Shown in pieces: positions 63,640-64,000 of a stretch of DNA of 64,000 nucleotides (positions are counted from its first letter, which is position 1; every line of letters begins with the position of its first letter). The position numbers were made by a program, and so were the translations under genes. Below the pieces are notes generated by a model. The model was not told the origin of the DNA. It saw nothing but the letters and a program-made list of their open reading frames with translations, and searched no databases. Origin of the DNA: Hymenobacter glacieicola (GTDB lineage: Bacteria; Bacteroidota; Bacteroidia; Cytophagales; Hymenobacteraceae); contig NZ_BMGS01000016.1 of NCBI RefSeq assembly GCF_014640315.1, positions 16,704-80,703 on the forward strand, written 5' to 3'.

Positions 63640-64000
63640 ATGCCCAACCCGCAACAGCCAACCATCCCCGCAGGCCGCGTGCGCCTGCAACAGCTTCACG
63701 GATTGCTCGTCAGAGAGTACGGCGACGTGCCCACGGACTACACCACGTTTGAGGAGAAGTTCCTCGCCGACCCCGTGCGCCAGCAAAAGCTCTACGACAA
63801 ACTCAAGGCTGACCAGTTCGAGGACTTGCCCGCCGACTTTGCTACGTTCGAGGGAGCCGTGACCGAAGGGTTAAAAAAAAAAGACGCTGCCTCCGCGCCC
63901 TCACCTACCGCTGCTGGCTCGCCTGGGGCAGATGGTGCGGCTTCTGCTAACCCGCTGGCACCCGCTGCCCTAGCGGACTTCCCCACGGCGGCCAATGCCC
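63640..64000 (+). CDS. 5' part of a further structural protein (open at the window end)
   Basis: At least 120 residues. A compact N-terminal region (EEKFLADPVRQQKLYDKLKA...) is followed by an A10 tract at 63873-63882 coding Lys-Lys-Lys and then a Pro/Ala/Ser-rich linker, as at the start of large multi-domain virion proteins. The stop codon is beyond the window. Confidence 0.5.
   Translation, partial: MPNPQQPTIPAGRVRLQQLHGLLVREYGDVPTDYTTFEEKFLADPVRQQKLYDKLKADQFEDLPADFATFEGAVTEGLKKKDAASAPSPTAAGSPGADGAASANPLAPAALADFPTAANA

Overview
This window is part of a tailed double-stranded DNA phage genome, or a phage-plasmid, infecting a GC-rich member of the Bacteroidota. A Hymenobacter-like Cytophagales host is an inference. 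The phage assignment rests on a recognisable morphogenesis series: large terminase, portal, scaffold-like protein, major capsid protein, connector-like protein and large virion proteins, plus a lysis region. The host assignment rests on promoters with the Bacteroidota -7 box (TAnnTTTG), the general absence of Shine-Dalgarno sequences, a DUF3127-type single-strand-binding protein and the base composition. No integrase is visible. A ParA partition ATPase with a small partner protein and two replication-initiation candidates suggest maintenance as a plasmid.

Layout. (1) 1-6050: the end of a truncated gene, nested small membrane proteins (holin/spanin-like), a leftward RNA ligase, a small membrane protein plus an M15 peptidase (lysis), a metallophosphoesterase and three membrane proteins. 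(2) 6076-6697: a gene-free block of about 590 nt with its own promoter and terminator, read as a large structured noncoding RNA with a tRNA-like closing stem and T-arm. (3) 6713-25753: mostly leftward genes, namely a fibre-like protein, many small proteins, a RusA-like protein, a DnaB-type helicase, an initiator gene with internal iterons, an NTP pyrophosphohydrolase-like protein, an annealing-protein candidate and a glycosyltransferase. (4) 25754-26557: a noncoding divergent control region with inverted and direct repeats. (5) 26558-29088: rightward early genes, including a RepL-like protein and a dNMP kinase. (6) 29150-64000: rightward structural genes interrupted by leftward inserted cassettes (HNH nucleases, C5 methyltransferase, Mom-like modification protein, ParA partition genes, DUF3127 protein, small unknowns).

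The most notable system is at 59643-61509. A promoter and terminator bracket three tandem, related RNA hairpin units. The third carries a T-arm, an acceptor-like hairpin and a D-arm in circularly permuted tRNA order, as expected of a bacterial YrlA-type Y RNA. The next gene is a TROVE/von Willebrand A protein (Ro60/Rsr). With the RNA ligase and a HAD phosphatase of the RNA-repair type, this points to a phage RNA repair or RNA quality-control module.

Transcription looks organised by two promoter classes. One has a CGAAA box exactly 7 nt before GTACTTT or a close variant (14 copies on both strands). The other has TACCTTG in front of lysis and virion genes (8 copies), in several cases so close to the ATG that leaderless mRNAs are expected. 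Back-to-back pairs of the two classes drive inserted leftward cassettes and rightward late genes. In the leftward small-gene region, a TAACCAACCCC-type element lies between genes at least eleven times.
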